Part shown: one piece after another, positions 42,909 to 53,500 of the stretch | How positions within the stretch are numbered: the stretch's first letter is position 1 | Layout: each line of letters begins with the position of its first letter | DNA from: Bacillota bacterium | GTDB lineage: Bacteria; Bacteroidota; Bacteroidia; Bacteroidales; Bacteroidaceae | Reading direction: 5' to 3' | Length of the DNA stretch: 64,000 nucleotides | Assembly: GCA_023664625.1 (NCBI GenBank) | Contig: JAMPFD010000002.1 | Coordinates: forward strand, 92,341 to 156,340 | Made by a program: the position numbers and the translations under genes | The notes under the pieces: model-generated | The model's input: the letters and a program-made list of their open reading frames with translations, nothing else | The model's database searches: none | What the model was told of the DNA's origin: nothing

Positions 42909-44156
42909 ATGGAACAAATCTATAACAAGGAGGAACAGATACTGATACGGATTACAGGTCAGGACCGCCCCGGACTCACTGCGTCGGTAATGGGAATATT
43001 GGCAAAATACGGTGCTCAGGTCCTTGACATCGGACAGGCTGACATCCACAGCACACTGTCACTCGGAATACTTATCAGGGCGGAAGAACGGCTTTCGGGA
43101 CAGGTAATGAAGGAACTGCTCTTCAAGGCAACGGAACTTAACGTGAACATCAGGTTCTCACCTGTCACCGATGAAGAATACGAAGACTGGGTCAGCGGAC
43201 AGGGAAAGAACCGGTACATCCTTACACTTGTAGGACGTAAGCTCACTGCACGGCAGATAGAGGCGGCGGCAAAGGTCATTGCCGGACAGGGGCTGAACAT
43301 CGACTCCATACTGCGCCTTTCGGGACGTGTAAGCATGAAAGCTCCATGCAAGAACTCCCGGGCATGCATAGAATTCTCGCTCCGCGGAACTCCGGGTGAC
43401 CGTTCTGCCATGCAAGGAGAGCTGATGCGGCTTTCTGCCGACATGGAGATTGACTTCTCCTTCCAGCATGATGACATGTACCGACGGATGCGCCGACTTA
43501 TATGCTTTGACATGGACTCCACACTCATACAGACGGAATGTATCGACGAACTTGCGATGCGTGCAGGAGTGGGCGGCAAGGTGAAGGAAATCACCGAGCG
43601 TGCCATGCGCGGCGAAATAGACTTCAAGGAGAGTTTCACTGAGCGGGTGGCACTGCTTAAAGGACTTGACGCATCGGTCATGCAGGACATTGCCGAGCAC
43701 CTGCCCATCACGGAAGGTGTCGACCGCCTGATGTCTGTCCTGAAACGGTGCGGATACAAGATCGCCATCCTCAGCGGCGGTTTCACCTTCTTCGGCGAAT
43801 ACCTGCAACGGCGTTACGGCATTGACTATGTCTATGCTAACGAACTGGAGATCGGCGACGACGGAAAACTCACGGGACGCTATCTCGGCGAGATTGTCGA
43901 CGGTCACCGCAAAGCGGAACTCCTGCGCCTCATAGCACAGGTGGAGAAGGTGAACATTGCACAGACCATTGCCGTGGGCGACGGTGCCAACGACCTGCCC
44001 ATGCTCAGCGAGGCCGGTCTCGGCATTGCTTTCCATGCGAAGCCGCGTGTCGTGGCAAACGCAAAGCAGAGCATCAATACCATCGGCATTGACGGTGTGC
44101 TCTATTTCCTCGGCTTTAAGGACAGCTATCTGGGCGAACAGGGAATGATGGCGTAG
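42909..44156 (+). CDS. serB: Phosphoserine phosphatase with N-terminal ACT domains
   Basis: The 415-residue protein from the ATG at 42909 (MEQIYNKEEQILIRITGQDR) carries two ACT-type regions (about 10-90 and 95-180; RITGQDRPGLTASVMGILAK) that usually bind amino acids, then the HAD phosphatase (about 195-405): nucleophile Asp in ICFDMDSTLIQTE, LSGGFTFFGEYL, and GDGANDLPMLSEAG for Mg binding. It catalyses the last step of serine synthesis. An upstream in-frame TTG start at 42861 falls inside the promoter and is rejected. Confidence 0.95.
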   Translation: MEQIYNKEEQILIRITGQDRPGLTASVMGILAKYGAQVLDIGQADIHSTLSLGILIRAEERLSGQVMKELLFKATELNVNIRFSPVTDEEYEDWVSGQGKNRYILTLVGRKLTARQIEAAAKVIAGQGLNIDSILRLSGRVSMKAPCKNSRACIEFSLRGTPGDRSAMQGELMRLSADMEIDFSFQHDDMYRRMRRLICFDMDSTLIQTECIDELAMRAGVGGKVKEITERAMRGEIDFKESFTERVALLKGLDASVMQDIAEHLPITEGVDRLMSVLKRCGYKIAILSGGFTFFGEYLQRRYGIDYVYANELEIGDDGKLTGRYLGEIVDGHRKAELLRLIAQVEKVNIAQTIAVGDGANDLPMLSEAGLGIAFHAKPRVVANAKQSINTIGIDGVLYFLGFKDSYLGEQGMMA

Positions 44157-44428
44157 GCTTCACCATTGATTTAAGAACCCGCTTAACTGTTTCTCTCATA
44201 ATTGCAGAATCTAAACAAGTCTCATCAGCATCATGGGAAAGAGCACACGTGGCATCAGCTCCACAAACCTGTTGCAGGAGACGGCAGAGGGGAAGTCGGA
44301 GGCAAGTGGCATGGCAATAAACAGGACTTATCCCGTCTTGGCAAATGACATGAAATTCAATTTGAAATATGTAATAGTAGTTTTTTAGTGAAGAACTGCC
44401 CACTGAATGGTTTATCTATTATAAATTT

Positions 44429-44929
44429 ATGAGACACAGATATTTATTCGTTTTTCTATGCTCCATCCTTCTTTTAACGGTTTCGTCTTGCGGGAAAGAT
44501 TCAGAGCCTATAGTGGATGATACAGCCTCCGTGGAGACAAAGGATCTCAGAGAGCTGTATGCCGGAAAGGTTCAGGGCAGCTGGATGTCTGTTTTGGAAG
44601 CGGAACTGACATATCTGGAGCAGCGCTACACTTTCGGTGGTGACGGCAGAGTGGATGGGCACGTCATGCTGAAGTCACGAAAGAGAGTTATGGTGGAAGG
44701 CGAAAGCTTACTTACAGACTGGGAGACTGTCGTTGATGACGATGTCACCGGAACCTGGGACCTGCGCTATATGTCATCCGTGCAGAAGAATGTCCTGTAT
44801 CTGAAGATGAATTCCGAATTTGCATATAATAGCATTATAGAATTTATCGGTGTGAGCGACTCTTTCCTTGAAATCACATCTCCTGTCTTTACAAACAAGA
44901 TTGTCAGGATGCAGCGTGTCACTGAGTAG
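44429..44929 (+). CDS. Putative lipoprotein, lipocalin-like
   Basis: 166 residues with a lipoprotein signal (MRHRYLFVFLCSILLLTVSS, cysteine 21) and a beta-rich body (LYAGKVQGSWMSVL, RYTFGGDGRVDGHVML, VTGTWDLRYMSS) that recalls the lipocalin-like domains common in Bacteroidota lipoproteins. The function is unknown. It is followed 33 nt later by a strong terminator. The preceding 272-bp gap shows no clear promoter. Confidence 0.75.
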   Translation: MRHRYLFVFLCSILLLTVSSCGKDSEPIVDDTASVETKDLRELYAGKVQGSWMSVLEAELTYLEQRYTFGGDGRVDGHVMLKSRKRVMVEGESLLTDWETVVDDDVTGTWDLRYMSSVQKNVLYLKMNSEFAYNSIIEFIGVSDSFLEITSPVFTNKIVRMQRVTE

Positions 44930-44961
44930 CCAACAGAATGTTTCTCATAATATTTTCACAT

Positions 44962-44994
44962 AATGCCGTCCTCCATTTGATGGAGGACGGCATT
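44962..44994 (+). terminator. Terminator of the lipoprotein gene
   Basis: AATGCCGTCCTCCA (44962-44975) pairs perfectly with TGGAGGACGGCATT (44981-44994), loop TTTGA, followed by ATTCTTTCT. Confidence 0.85.
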
Positions 44995-45186
44995 ATTCTT
45001 TCTGGACAGCAAAAAGGCATATCAAATATTTCGTGTGACCATTGATTGATTTCCGATAAAAAACTGTATTTCAAACAAACATTGAATTGACAAATGCCGG
45101 TCAAGAAGAATGGCAAACAGGGCATGGAGACAATTCCGGAGTCATCAGGGCAGGCACCATGGCCTTTTATAAATTTAAGCTCCCGC

Positions 45187-45231
45187 ACCATGGTACACAA
45201 CTTTGTGGTCCACAAAGTTGTGTACCATGGT
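45187..45231. promoter_or_regulatory. 45-nt perfect palindrome upstream of the ATPase gene
   Basis: Two 22-nt arms (45187-45208 and 45210-45231) are exact reverse complements around the single base 45209. The arms begin ACCATGGTACACAAC and end CTTTGTGG at the centre. The right arm covers the -33 position of the ATPase promoter (GTTG at 45217-45220), so it could be an operator for a dimeric regulator, a recognition site for the ATPase itself, or a cruciform. Confidence 0.8.
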
Positions 45232-45240
45232 TTTTTTTTG

Positions 45241-45248
45241 TATCTTTG
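45241..45248 (+). promoter_or_regulatory. -7 box of the ATPase promoter
   Basis: TATCTTTG preceded by a T-tract; the -33 element would be GTTG at 20-bp spacing inside the palindrome. Confidence 0.6.
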
Positions 45249-45279
45249 TACCGTCAAACAAAATAATATCACAAAAAGC

Positions 45280-46422
45280 ATGAGTAAAGTTTTTGTCTAC
45301 GGGATGTCGGTAGAAGGAGATAATTTCACTGACAGGAAAAAAGAAACGGCTCGTTTGAAACTGAATTTCGAGAACGGAATCAATACCATATTGATTTCAC
45401 CACGCCGTATGGGGAAGACCTCCGTTGTAAGGAAAGCCATTGCAGGCATGGCCGGCAATAATGATGTGATGACTGTATATATGGATATTTACGATTGCAG
45501 GAGTGAATATGATTTTTACAACAAGTTTGCCGCAAGTGTCATACAGCAGACTGCCGGGCACGTTGAGCAGTGGATTGAAAATGCACGGGACTTTCTGTCA
45601 CGCCTGTCACCGAAAATATCGTTCAGCACAGACCCCATGAATGAATATTCAATATCTTTAGGAATCACCCCCGCAACACACAAGCCTGAAGAGATACTGA
45701 ACTTACCTGAAGTTATCGCACGGGAAAAAAACAAAAGTATCGTTATATGCATTGACGAATTCCAACAGATTGGGGAGATGACTGACTCGCCAAGTATCCA
45801 GAAGCGGCTGCGCGGCGTATGGCAGCATCAGCAAAACTGCTCCTACTGTCTTTTCGGCAGCAAGAAGCATCTGATGACAAACCTGTTTCAGAACAGGCGC
45901 ATGCCGTTCTACTTGTTCGGAGAGACAATGATCCTTGAACGTATTCCGAAAGACGACTGGATTGACTACATAAAAAAGCGCTTTGAGAGCAGAGGCAAAA
46001 GTATCAGCACTGCATTATGTGAAAGAATCTGTGACACAACAGAAAACTACTCTTCCTATGTACAGCAATTAGCATGGAATGTGTTTGCAGAGACGGAGGA
46101 GACCGCCACAGAACAGAATTTTACAGACGGCAAGGATGCGCTGATAGCACAGTGCAGCGCTTTCTGCCGGCAAACCATACAAGGGCTGAGCACATTCCAG
46201 CTGAATTTCATGAGGGCAGTGCTGGCCGGTGTACATTCCGGTTTTGGCGGCAAGAAAATTATAGAAGAGTACAATCTCGGCAGTAAATCCAATGTGTCAA
46301 GAATACAGAATACGCTAATTGAGAAGGAGATTATTGAAAAACGCAGCGAAGGACTGTTCTTTGCCGACCCGATATTTGCAATCTGGTTTGGCAGGGAGTC
46401 AAATGCAGGGAGACATGGATGA
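45280..46422 (+). CDS. AAA-type ATPase of the archaeal-ATPase (PF01637/DUF234-like) family
   Basis: The start at 45280 (MSKVFVYGMSVEGDNFTDRK) gives 380 residues; an extension to 45094 would run through the palindrome and promoter. The Walker A is SPRRMGKTS (Lys46), the Walker B IVICIDEFQQI, and a sensor-like LFGSKKH follows. The C-terminal part (about 290-370) is a winged helix (KKIIEEYNLGSKSNVSRIQN, IEKRSEGLFFADPIFAIW). Such ATPases are abundant in Bacteroidota and their role is not established; defence, mobile-element or DNA-binding roles are suggested. It is a single-gene unit between a palindromic promoter and a terminator. Confidence 0.85.
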   Translation: MSKVFVYGMSVEGDNFTDRKKETARLKLNFENGINTILISPRRMGKTSVVRKAIAGMAGNNDVMTVYMDIYDCRSEYDFYNKFAASVIQQTAGHVEQWIENARDFLSRLSPKISFSTDPMNEYSISLGITPATHKPEEILNLPEVIAREKNKSIVICIDEFQQIGEMTDSPSIQKRLRGVWQHQQNCSYCLFGSKKHLMTNLFQNRRMPFYLFGETMILERIPKDDWIDYIKKRFESRGKSISTALCERICDTTENYSSYVQQLAWNVFAETEETATEQNFTDGKDALIAQCSAFCRQTIQGLSTFQLNFMRAVLAGVHSGFGGKKIIEEYNLGSKSNVSRIQNTLIEKEIIEKRSEGLFFADPIFAIWFGRESNAGRHG

Positions 46423-46480
46423 GGATGTAGAGGATAATACCGATGCCTATAGCGCTGATTCCCGTCATTAAGCGTACAGA

Positions 46481-46510
46481 AATCCCGGGCCGCAATTGCA
46501 GTCCGGGATT
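46481..46510 (+). terminator. Terminator of the ATPase gene
   Basis: AATCCCGG (46481-46488) pairs with CCGGGATT (46503-46510), followed by CTTTATGCTT. Confidence 0.65.
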
Positions 46511-46534
46511 CTTTATGCTTATATATTTATATGC

Positions 46535-46627
46535 AAGTAACTGTCGTAAATTAGTTTCTAGTGAAAAAACAACTGTATTTTCAATAAGAAAATACTATAT
46601 TATAAAATAATTTTCCATAGTTACTTA
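46535..46627. repeat. MITE-like element, 93-bp form
   Basis: Left end aagtaactgtcgtaaatta, right end on the other strand taagtaactatggaaaatta: near-perfect 19-bp inverted ends. The inside (agtttctagtgaaaaaacaa and atattataaaataat) matches the right-hand part of the copies at 5224 and 29711, so it is an internally deleted form of that element. Confidence 0.65.
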
Positions 46628-46687
46628 TATTGTCATGAAACTGCCGTACATTGTTCTGCCAAGGCGAACGACGGCCGGCAGTTAGAG

Positions 46688-47674
46688 TTACAGAATGTCA
46701 ATTACAGGAACAACGTCCTTGTCGTTGTATTCAAGGTTTTCACCCGCCATGCCCCATATGAAGGTATAGTAGTATGTACCTGCGGCAGCGTGGATTGACC
46801 ATTCAGGCGACATGATTGCCTGTTCGTTGTGAAGCCATACGTTACGTGACTCCTGTGGCTCGCCCATGACATGGTCGATGGTCTGTCCCTCTGGAAGATT
46901 GAAGTAGTAATAAGCCTCGATACGGCGGCCATGGGTGTGAGGAGGCATTGTGTTCCACACGGCACCCGGCTCAAGCTGTGTGAGACCCATCTGGAGCTGG
47001 CAAGGACCTTCCTCCAGTGCGTCACGGACGATGAGCTTGTATATTGTGCGTGCGTTAGCCTCTTCCTTGGTACCGACAGGTCCCCAGACTGCGGCTTTCA
47101 GAGAGCCTTTGCGGCCGTCAAGGGTAACCCACTGAGTCTTGTAGTGCTTGTGCGCTGTGGCTGAGTTTATATAGAACTTTGCCGGGTTCTTCGGGTCTTT
47201 GGAGCGGAATACTACTTCTTTGTTGCAGTCTATCCAATTGCCTTTCTTGTCCTGCATGTGGCCACGGCCTACATAGAGGGCTTCCTTAGGACTGAGTACA
47301 TACTCCTTGCCGTCGACGAGGACGGAGCCGGTGCCCTGTCCGCAGTTGATGATGCCCATCTCACGGTTGTGGAGAAAATACGGATCCTTGATGGTAGAGT
47401 CCACTGTGAGTCCGAGGGCTGTGAAGTTCTCGAGTTTGAGGTCTTTTGTCACAGGCATGGCACCGCCGAAGATGAAGCGGTCATACTGTGAGTAGGTAAG
47501 GTTAATTTCATCGGCAGCCATGACTTTCTCCATGACAAAACGCTCGCGGAGGGTCTTGGTGTCATAGTGCTTGACGTCCTCAGGATGGCAAGCTGTCTGG
47601 AAGTAAACATTCTGCTGTGCAGAAGCGCCGAGAGCCATGATGGCAATGGCAGCTGTCAAAAGAGTCTTTTTCAT
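46688..47674 (-). CDS. kduI: 5-keto-4-deoxyuronate isomerase with signal peptide
   Basis: The start chosen is the ATG at 47674, giving 328 residues. The product interconverts 5-keto-4-deoxyuronate and 3-deoxy-D-glycero-2,5-hexodiulosonate, the step after breakdown of unsaturated galacturonate from pectin. The zinc site is complete: His246, His248 and Glu253 in HTHGRRIE and His295 in EWSIHAAAG. The N-terminus ([20 protein letters not shown] followed by [13 protein letters not shown]) is a clear Sec signal peptide, although KduI is normally cytoplasmic; E. coli KduI (278 residues) begins at the part equivalent to residue 24. It is the last gene of a three-gene operon with the EIIC permease and the DUF4861 protein. 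Confidence 0.9.
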   Translation of the reverse strand: MKKTLLTAAIAIMALGASAQQNVYFQTACHPEDVKHYDTKTLRERFVMEKVMAADEINLTYSQYDRFIFGGAMPVTKDLKLENFTALGLTVDSTIKDPYFLHNREMGIINCGQGTGSVLVDGKEYVLSPKEALYVGRGHMQDKKGNWIDCNKEVVFRSKDPKNPAKFYINSATAHKHYKTQWVTLDGRKGSLKAAVWGPVGTKEEANARTIYKLIVRDALEEGPCQLQMGLTQLEPGAVWNTMPPHTHGRRIEAYYYFNLPEGQTIDHVMGEPQESRNVWLHNEQAIMSPEWSIHAAAGTYYYTFIWGMAGENLEYNDKDVVPVIDIL

Positions 47675-47697
47675 GTTTTGCTTTGAGTTAGTATTAT

Positions 47698-49077
47698 TCA
47701 CTTTTTCTTGTTTATACGTGTATAGTTCCATGCAATGAGGGCGAGAGTGAGAGCTGTAAGGACGGCTGCACCGATATAGCCAAGGAACTTGTTGCAGGCG
47801 TAGATAAGCATTGACAGCGGACTTGAAGCGAAGTCAAGTGCCCCTGCCTGGAAGCCTTCCGGCACTGCTACGGACGCATCCTCAGGATGAGCCATGGCAA
47901 CGGAATGGGCTGCGGAAGTGAAGTCTCCTGCCATCCATGTCACGAAATAGAGACCTATGCCTACGACAACAAGACCTACGATGAATGAACGGAGGACATT
48001 GCCGTTGGTATATGGGAGAATCATCACGAACACATAGAACATTCCGGCGAGGGATGCAAGAGGAAGGAACTGATTGCCAGGGAGAACAACAGCTAGCACA
48101 AGGGTCACAGGGATGAGAAGGAGTGAGACTACGAGGGTTGTCGGATGGCCTATGACAAGAGCAGGCGACATACCTATATAGAGTTCCTTATCGGCTCCGA
48201 ACTTCTTTGCTATAAGCTCACGTGTAGCATCGGAGATCGGTTTCAGGCCCTCTATGAAGAGGGATGTTATACGTGGGATAAGTTCCATCACGGCTCCCAT
48301 CTTGATTCCGAGTCCGAGAGTTGCAGGAATATTGTCAACGACCTCGTTCCAGTCTTTGCAGGCAAGGCAGCCTATGATGATTCCTATTATCACACCAAGG
48401 AAGAGCGGTTCACCGAAGAGTCCGAACTTTTTCTTCATGCCTTCTGAGTCAATGTTCACTTTGTTGATACCCGGAACATGGTCAAGCCCCTTGTTGATTA
48501 CCACAGCAAAAGGCATGAAGCCCTGGCAGAATGGCTGGGGAATGGAGATTCCTTCCATACCCGGGTAGAACTTCTGGAATTTCTTTGCCGTAATGTCTGC
48601 AAGGACAAGGGTTATGATGTAACATATAATTGCTGCGAAGAATCCCCATGCAATTGAGTCCGTCATAAAATATACCACCGCACCGATAAAAGCGAAGTGC
48701 CAGTAATTCCACAGGTCAATGTTTACGGTGCGAGTACATCCGAGAAGGAGGAGCACAAGGTTGACACCGAGACATACAGGAATGATGAACGAGCCTACGA
48801 GAGTATTGTAAGCCACGGATGCCGCAGCAGGCCAGCCCATATCGAACACCTGAAGTTCAAGGCCATAGATTTCCACCACCTTGCCGAGGGCAGGACCAAG
48901 ACTGGAGGTGAGGAGGGCGGTGATGACGGAAAGACCTACAAAACCGACTCCGACATAAAGGCCGCTTTTCAGTGCCTTGGAGAACTTGATACCGATACAT
49001 ACGCCAAGAATAGTGAAGATAACAGGCATCATCACTGCTGCGCCAAGACCGATAATGTAAGAGAATACTGATTCCAT
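47698..49077 (-). CDS. Orphan EIIC permease of the galactitol PTS type (EIIC-GAT)
   Basis: The start is the ATG at 49077 ([20 protein letters not shown]), 459 residues, with about 10-12 hydrophobic segments across its length. The family features are [59 protein letters not shown] and [15 protein letters not shown], as in GatC. No EIIA, EIIB, HPr or EI gene is near, and Bacteroidota generally lack a PTS, so it would work as a secondary transporter. It lies between DUF4861 (downstream end 93 bp away) and kduI (start 23 bp away), so its substrate is probably a deoxy-keto-uronate or related acid. Confidence 0.85.
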   Translation of the reverse strand: MESVFSYIIGLGAAVMMPVIFTILGVCIGIKFSKALKSGLYVGVGFVGLSVITALLTSSLGPALGKVVEIYGLELQVFDMGWPAAASVAYNTLVGSFIIPVCLGVNLVLLLLGCTRTVNIDLWNYWHFAFIGAVVYFMTDSIAWGFFAAIICYIITLVLADITAKKFQKFYPGMEGISIPQPFCQGFMPFAVVINKGLDHVPGINKVNIDSEGMKKKFGLFGEPLFLGVIIGIIIGCLACKDWNEVVDNIPATLGLGIKMGAVMELIPRITSLFIEGLKPISDATRELIAKKFGADKELYIGMSPALVIGHPTTLVVSLLLIPVTLVLAVVLPGNQFLPLASLAGMFYVFVMILPYTNGNVLRSFIVGLVVVGIGLYFVTWMAGDFTSAAHSVAMAHPEDASVAVPEGFQAGALDFASSPLSMLIYACNKFLGYIGAAVLTALTLALIAWNYTRINKKK

Positions 49078-49170
49078 AAAAAAGATATGTTTGATTTTAG
49101 TTATGTGCAAATGTGACACTTCCATGTCTCACAGCATGCGGAAACACATGAAACACTTGCATGGATGATA

Positions 49171-50418
49171 TTATTTTATCTCGATTCTCACAGGGTTGTC
49201 AAGCTGCTTTCTCCAGTCTTTCAGATGGGAGAACCACTCATCCTTGCCTGAGAAACCGAAAGACTCCATGTCACAGGTGACGGTGAACCAATAATGGAGA
49301 CTGTCTGTCTGTGTTCCGCAGACTTCGACATACGCCTGATTAGGAATCTTTGGTGCCGGTGTGGCATCCTTGTCCGTAAAATGGCTGTCACTCTTATAAT
49401 AAGGACTTGGAACGAAGATTCCGAGGCCTACAGTGTGAGTGTCATAGACTTTAGGATTATTACCTGCACACGCCGTTCCCCAGCAGCCGCGGAGACCGGC
49501 TTTATCCGTAAATTCTTCCGAGCCTTCAACGATGTCGACAATGCCTGTGGAGAGCGGTATGTCTGCCACTGTGCGTGAGAACTTGACATCAGCCTGCACA
49601 TCACGGTGACCGGCATAGATGGTGTATGTCGTGGTTATGTCAACCGGCTTGCATCCTTCGTAAGGAAGCCACCCTTTATTGGTTATGGCAATTATCGTAC
49701 GTACCGGGCCTGTAGTGACAACGGTATAGGTGCGTGTGCGGACATTCTGGAACATCACGGCATTCTTGCCGTCCCATCCGTAAAGGGCACCACATCCATA
49801 GGTGGTTCCTGTATAAAGGACATCATCACCATAACCCGTAGCCTTCTGCTCTTTGGAAGGATAGAAGTTGGTCTCTGCTATCTCACAGCGCATGAGCTTA
49901 TGCCCATAATAGTCTATGGACTGACGGTAGTCGCCATAAATGCGGAAACCGGCCATGTCGCTTTCCAAGACCGGACCGTGGGGGAAAATGTACTGATATG
50001 TATTGCTTGTTCCGGGACAGGTTATGGACTTCACAGGCATGTGCTGTGGCTTTGCGGCAGACTTGTTGCGGTCTCTTATTGCCATGGCACCGTATGTCTT
50101 AGTCTCATACTTGCGAGGTTCTCCTTCTGTGGAAAGAGTAACCATGGCTGTCAGTTTTTCTTTCCTCTTCATATCAGTTACAAAGGAAAGTTCGTCAAAC
50201 AGCCCGTCATCGTCAAGATCGTCAAGCTGGCAAGGTATTTCCTTGCCGGCAATCGTGACAAGGGCAGAACGTATGTCGCCCGAAACAGGGACAACAACAG
50301 GAACGGACTTGCACTCCGTGGAGAGAGGATTGGCAAGACGGACGGTCAGTTGCCTGTCCGATGCAACCGAGAGAGTTGCAACGAGCATTGATATGATTGT
50401 TGTAAATAGTCTGTTCAT
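49171..50418 (-). CDS. DUF4861 secreted protein
   Basis: The start is the ATG at 50418 (MNRLFTTIISMLVATLSVAS), 415 residues with a signal peptide. It is beta-rich throughout, with the DUF4861 features YDTHTVGLGIFVPSPYY, AETNFYPSKEQKATGYGDD, GCGALYGWDG and DMESFGFSGKDEWF. The fold recalls aldose-epimerase/lyase-type beta-sandwiches. DUF4861 genes are commonly found with uronate-utilisation genes such as kduI and unsaturated glucuronyl hydrolases; a role in handling unsaturated or keto-uronates in the periplasm is inferred. It is the first gene of the operon. Confidence 0.85.
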   Translation of the reverse strand: MNRLFTTIISMLVATLSVASDRQLTVRLANPLSTECKSVPVVVPVSGDIRSALVTIAGKEIPCQLDDLDDDGLFDELSFVTDMKRKEKLTAMVTLSTEGEPRKYETKTYGAMAIRDRNKSAAKPQHMPVKSITCPGTSNTYQYIFPHGPVLESDMAGFRIYGDYRQSIDYYGHKLMRCEIAETNFYPSKEQKATGYGDDVLYTGTTYGCGALYGWDGKNAVMFQNVRTRTYTVVTTGPVRTIIAITNKGWLPYEGCKPVDITTTYTIYAGHRDVQADVKFSRTVADIPLSTGIVDIVEGSEEFTDKAGLRGCWGTACAGNNPKVYDTHTVGLGIFVPSPYYKSDSHFTDKDATPAPKIPNQAYVEVCGTQTDSLHYWFTVTCDMESFGFSGKDEWFSHLKDWRKQLDNPVRIEIK

Positions 50419-50532
50419 AGTCTTATCAAGATTTTCCATCCAAAGATTTTTCTATAATTGTCCGACAAATACGCAATGCCTATGGGAAAAGGAATTGGAA
50501 TTCCTGAAACAGGAAAATCGGTCAATATAAAT

Positions 50533-50572
50533 AAAAAAGTGGCAAGCGACGAGCCTTGTCACGACTCGCCAC
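50533..50572 (-). terminator. Terminator of the rpoBC operon
   Basis: GTGGC (50539-50543) pairs with GCCAC (50568-50572) in an extended, partly mismatched stem; on the minus strand TTTTTTATTT follows (50529-50538). It starts 23 nt after the rpoC stop. Confidence 0.8.
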
Positions 50573-50595
50573 CTACCACTTTTATGTCATTCTGA

Positions 50596-53500
50596 TTATC
50601 GCTCTACGATATCACTGTCAACAAAATCAAGCACATTGCGCTTATTTGCCTGCATACGCTCATACTCTTCCTTGCTGCCGACAACAATCTTGTCGAACTC
50701 GCGCAGACCTGTACCGGCAGGAATGAGGTGACCGGAAATAACATTCTCCTTCATACCTACAAGGTAATCAGACTTGCCACGGATAGCTGCCTCGTTAAGA
50801 ACCTTTGTGGTCTCCTGGAAGGATGCTGCAGACATGAAGGACTTGGTTCCGAGAGCCGCACGTGTGATACCCTGAAGAATCTGGGTTGATGTCGCAGGGA
50901 TTGCCTCACGAACCTGTACAAGACGCATGTCACGGCGCTTGAGACTGGAATTCTCATCACGCAGACGGCGGGCTGTGACAATCTGGCCTTTCTTGAGATT
51001 CTCGGAATCACCGGCATCAACGACAACCTTCTTGCCCCATATACGGTCATTCTCCTCACGGAAGTCAAGCTTGTCGACAAGCTCCTGCTCAAGGAAGTTT
51101 GTATCACCAGGCTCATCAATACGTACCTTGCGCATCATCTGACGCACGATGATTTCAAAGTGCTTCTCATTGATTTTCACGCCCTGCAGGCGGTAGACAC
51201 CCTGTACCTCATTGACGATATACTCCTGAACTGCGGTAGGACCCTTGATGGCAAGGATGTCACCAGGAGTGATGACACCGTCAGAAAGTGGTGTACCGGC
51301 ACGTACGGCATCGTGCTCCTGAACAAGAATCTGCTTGGACTGCGAAATCATGTACTTTCGCTGGTCACCGGTCTTTGACGTAACAATTACCTCACGGTTA
51401 CCACGGCGTATCTTACCCATAGTGACCTCACCGTCAATTTCCGAAACGACAGCAGGATTGGACGGGTTGCGCGCCTCAAAGAGTTCTGTCACTCGCGGAA
51501 GACCACCGGTAATATCGCCGACCTTGGCTACACTACGCGGAATTTTGACGAGGGTTGTACCTGTCGCAATCTTCTGGCCGTCCTCAACGACAACGTGGCC
51601 GTCACGAGGGAAGTAGTAAGTGCCGAGAACCTCGCCGTTCTTTCCTATCACATCGCATGTAGGAACCTGGTTGCGGTCCTTGGAGTCAATGATAATCTTC
51701 TCGGTAAGACCTGTAGTATCATCAGTCTCGGCACGGAACGTCTTGCCCTCAATGACATCATTGAAGCGAAGAGTACCTGCATACTCGGAAACGATCACGG
51801 CATTGAACGGGTCCCAACGTGCGATGATATCGCCCTTATTGAGGACATCACCATTCTTATAGTAGAGTGAAGAACCGTATGGCACGTTCTGGCTTGAAAG
51901 TGCAATATTGGTGTTAGGATCTACGAAGCGGACTTCGGCAAGGCGTGACACAACCATCTGACAGTCAATATCCTCTCCGTCATTCTCCTCACGGAACGGA
52001 ACCGTGCGGAGCTCGTCGAACTCAATACGCACATTGCCCTTTGCAACGATTGTTGCATTGGCAGCGGCATTACCTGCGACACCACCTGCGTGGAATGTAC
52101 GGAGAGTAAGCTGTGTTCCAGGCTCACCGATAGCCTGTGCGGCGATGACACCGACGGCCTCGCCCTTCTGCACCATCTTTGCTGTGGCAAGGTTACGGCC
52201 ATAGCACTTCTTACATACGCCTGACTTGGACTCACAAGTGAGCACAGAACGTATCTCCACGGACTCAACATCAGCTTCCTCTATGGCCTTGGCACGTGCT
52301 TCTGTAATCTCTTCTCCGGCAGGACATAGTACCTTGCCAGTATGAGGGTCAAGGACATCATGTACTGACACACGGCCAAGGATACGGCTTGAGAGGGATG
52401 CAATGATCTCATCACCACTCTTCAAAGCTGTACAGTTGAGACCACGTAACGTACCACAGTCTTCCTCATTAATGATGACATCATGGGAAACATCCACAAG
52501 ACGACGGGTAAGATAACCGGCATCGGCTGTCTTCATGGCGGTGTCGGCAAGACCCTTACGGGCACCGTGTGACGCAATAAAGTACTCCAGCACAGACATG
52601 CCCTCCTTGAAGTTGGAAAGGATCGGGTTCTCAATGGTTGCACGATCATCGGCACCGGCCTTCTGAGGCTTAGCCATAAGACCGCGGATACCGGACAGCT
52701 GCTTAATCTGATCCTTAGAACCACGGGCACCGGAGTCAAGCATCATATATACGGCATTGAAACCTTGGTCAGCCTCAGTCATTTCCTTCATGAGAATATC
52801 ACCGATGTCATTGTTGACATGTGTCCAGGTATTGATGACCTGATTGTAACGGTCCTGATCGGTGATGAAGCCCATCTCGTAGTTCATCTGTATATCCTTG
52901 ACAGCCTCGTTACCCTTGCGGATGATTTCTTCCTTCTCAGGTGGTATAATGATATCGTCAAGGTTGAATGACAGACCTGCCTGATATGCCATACGGTAGC
53001 CGAGGTTCTTTATACCGTCAAGGAACTCGCATGCCTTGGCAAAACCAACTTCCTTGATGACATCGGCGATGATGTCACGGAGAGAGCCCTTGGAAATGAC
53101 ACTGTTAACGTAGCCCATCTCGTCCGGTATCATCTCATTTACTATGACACGGCCGACAGATGTTTCCACTGTGCGGCGTACCTTCTTGCCTTCAACAACA
53201 TCATTGACAACAACCTTTACCTGGGCATGAAGGTCAAGACGCTTCTCGTTATAAGCAATGATAGCTTCTTCCGGGCCATAGAATGACAGACCTTCACCTT
53301 TTGCTCCCGGACGAATCTTTGTAATATAGTAAAGACCGAGAACCATATCCTGTGACGGCACTGTGATAGGAGCGCCGTTTGCCGGATTAAGGATATTATG
53401 GCTCTGAAGCATCAATATCTGAGCCTCCAGCACAGCCTCGTTGGAAAGAGGGAGATGGACTGCCATCTGGTCACCATCGAAATCGGCATTGAACGCTGTA

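Noticed and set aside
43158-44036. A 292-codon minus-strand frame
   Set aside because: It is antisense to serB and has no family features.
45094-45279. N-terminal extension of the ATPase
   Set aside because: It would be translated through the palindrome and promoter; the family N-terminus starts at MSKVFVYG.
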